Assembly (NCBI GenBank): GCA_012961305.1 | Contig: DTZQ01000233.1 | Coordinates: 1-16,071 of the forward strand | Direction of reading: 5' to 3' | Length of the DNA stretch: 16,071 bases | Source of the DNA: Armatimonadota bacterium | Lineage (GTDB): Bacteria > Armatimonadota > UBA10988 > DTZQ01 | Shown here: one piece after another, positions 15,059 through 16,071 of the stretch | Layout: the number at the start of each line of letters is the position of its first letter | Numbering within the stretch: position 1 is the first letter of the stretch | Program-made: the position numbers and the translations under genes | Notes under the pieces: model-generated | Databases searched by the model: none | Seen by the model: only the letters and a program-made list of their open reading frames with translations | Told to the model about the DNA's origin: nothing

Positions 15059-16071
15059 CTACAACAAGTAGGGATACATTTGCTCATCAAATCCGACAAA
15101 GCGGCTTCCGTTGTCCACGCTTAAACGCACCGCCTCATTGATGGCCACTCCGATAAGGGCGTGACAGGGCAGGGCCCGAGTGGCCAAGCGCTCCCACTTG
15201 GAGATTATCTCTTTTCTCCTCTTCAAGGCTTCCTCAGGGGGCAGTCCAGAGGTCTCCCTTTTCAAAAGGAGCACGTCATCAATTGCCTGGCGGTTGCTTT
15301 CATATCCATATCCCACATATTCAACCTCTCCCTCCTCATCCCAACTGTCGTAGGGCTTAAAGAAGTTGGGATTATATTGGTCAAAGCCGCCCTCTTCGGT
15401 TAAGAAGTGTAAGTTTCTGTATTTGTGGTCGGCCCAGTATTCCCCCATGGTCCCGCTCAACTGCAGACCTTGGTTGGTCATGGCCGAGTTCTTGGGGGAG
15501 CAAACCCAGGAGGTCTGAATCCAGAATGCTGAGCCATCCTCCCACTCAATAACCGCCTGAATAGCATCGTAGGCGTCCTTCCCCTGCTTTTTAAGGAACT
15601 TCTTCTGCCCGAAGGCCACCACCCGTTTGGGCTTTAATCCGGTGACGTAATAGTAGACATCAGCGTAGTGAGTGCCAATATACTCAAAGGGGCTGGAATG
15701 TTCACACCAGTCCTTGAAAACCTCCAGCGGCATATATTTGGGCTCTTCTATCCAGGCGTGACCATAGAGTACCTCCCCCAGTTCACCCCGGCGGTATTTG
15801 TACCTTAAAGCCCTAACCGCTCGGTCCTTCCGCTTGTGATATTCGGTGAAAACATAGGCCCCTTTCTCCCGGGCTTTGTTGATAATCTGGTGTGCCTCGG
15901 CTACTTTCAAACACAATGGCTTCATGCAAACCACATCACATCCCGCCTCTATGGCGTCTAAAACCATTTGGGTGTGAAGATGGTCTGGCGTGGCTACAAA
16001 TACCAAACCTCCCTCTCCCAAATCATTTATTGCTTGCTGGTATAGAGTTGGGAAATTCTGATGGGGGTCCG
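15059..16071 (-). CDS. Gfo/Idh/MocA family oxidoreductase (5' truncated by window)
   Basis: An NAD(P)-dependent oxidoreductase of the Gfo/Idh/MocA family, about 336 codons visible. The frame stays open through the right edge; a TTG near 16021 is an internal leucine codon, since the residues before it (NFPTLYQQAIND) continue the Rossmann domain. Seen motifs: VFVATPDHLHTQMVLDAIEAG, then CMKPLCLKVAEAH where most relatives have EKP (the lysine is kept, Glu is Met), FTEYHKRKDRAV, and the C-terminal-domain segment FEYIGTHYADVYYYVTGLKP with the catalytic-region His and Asp, followed by VIEWEDGSAFWIQTSWV. Enzymes of this fold oxidise or reduce sugar and inositol hydroxyls, and GH109 members use NAD for glycoside cleavage. 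The base composition is visibly more AT-rich than the rest of the window. It converges with the giant glycosidase, so it belongs to a separate transcription unit extending right. Confidence 0.88.
   Translation of the reverse strand, partial: DPHQNFPTLYQQAINDLGEGGLVFVATPDHLHTQMVLDAIEAGCDVVCMKPLCLKVAEAHQIINKAREKGAYVFTEYHKRKDRAVRALRYKYRRGELGEVLYGHAWIEEPKYMPLEVFKDWCEHSSPFEYIGTHYADVYYYVTGLKPKRVVAFGQKKFLKKQGKDAYDAIQAVIEWEDGSAFWIQTSWVCSPKNSAMTNQGLQLSGTMGEYWADHKYRNLHFLTEEGGFDQYNPNFFKPYDSWDEEGEVEYVGYGYESNRQAIDDVLLLKRETSGLPPEEALKRRKEIISKWERLATRALPCHALIGVAINEAVRLSVDNGSRFVGFDEQMYPYLL

Noticed and set aside
1..16071. CRISPR arrays, tRNAs, insertion sequences, phage or defence genes
   Set aside because: I looked for regular repeats, cloverleaf-like segments, transposase motifs and terminal inverted repeats on both strands and saw none.

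Overview
This is a bacterial chromosomal segment of high G+C content (estimated by eye at about 60% or more, lower in the last kilobase). It is densely packed with large secreted glycan-active proteins and with enzyme families that recur together in polysaccharide-specialist bacteria. No tRNA, rRNA, CRISPR array, transposase or phage gene was seen. The mix (DUF5060 glycosidase, DUF4838 protein, a giant GH101/GH129-like protein, two URO-D-superfamily proteins, a DegT aminotransferase, an amidohydrolase and a Gfo/Idh/MocA oxidoreductase, beside a CsaB-type pyruvyl transferase) recalls Armatimonadota, Planctomycetota and similar metagenomic lineages. This lineage guess is an inference from gene content, not a demonstrated placement.

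Layout: (1) 1-833, plus strand, the 3' part of a CsaB-like polysaccharide pyruvyl transferase. (2) 933-5811, minus strand, a DUF4838 protein followed by a DUF5060/GH5-like glycosidase, both with export signals. (3) 5812-6081, a divergent intergenic region with a strong extended -10 promoter, a 14-bp perfect palindrome beside it, and an ideal Shine-Dalgarno sequence. (4) 6082-7407, plus strand, a DegT/DnrJ/EryC1/StrS aminotransferase. (5) 7433-9804, minus strand, a translationally coupled pair: a URO-D-family protein, then an amidohydrolase-2 family protein. (6) 9805-9939, a second divergent region with a near-consensus sigma-70 promoter. (7) 9940-14841, plus strand, a second URO-D-family protein and then a 1242-residue multidomain GH101/GH129-like glycosidase. 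(8) 14842-15058, intergenic, with a hairpin. (9) 15059-16071, minus strand, a Gfo/Idh/MocA oxidoreductase running off the right edge.

Working model (inference): the three exported proteins attack a complex extracellular glycan. The cytosolic enzymes (PLP aminotransferase, NAD(P)-dependent Gfo/Idh/MocA oxidoreductase, amidohydrolase with uronate-isomerase-like features, two URO-D-type proteins) process unusual released sugars such as amino, keto, uronic or O-methylated ones. The pairing of URO-D-superfamily proteins with glycosidases is the least explained part. They lack the Cys zinc ligands of classical corrinoid methyltransferases, and no corrinoid protein, transporter or regulator gene lies in the window. 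CsaB may be an unrelated neighbour serving cell-wall polymer pyruvylation for S-layer attachment.
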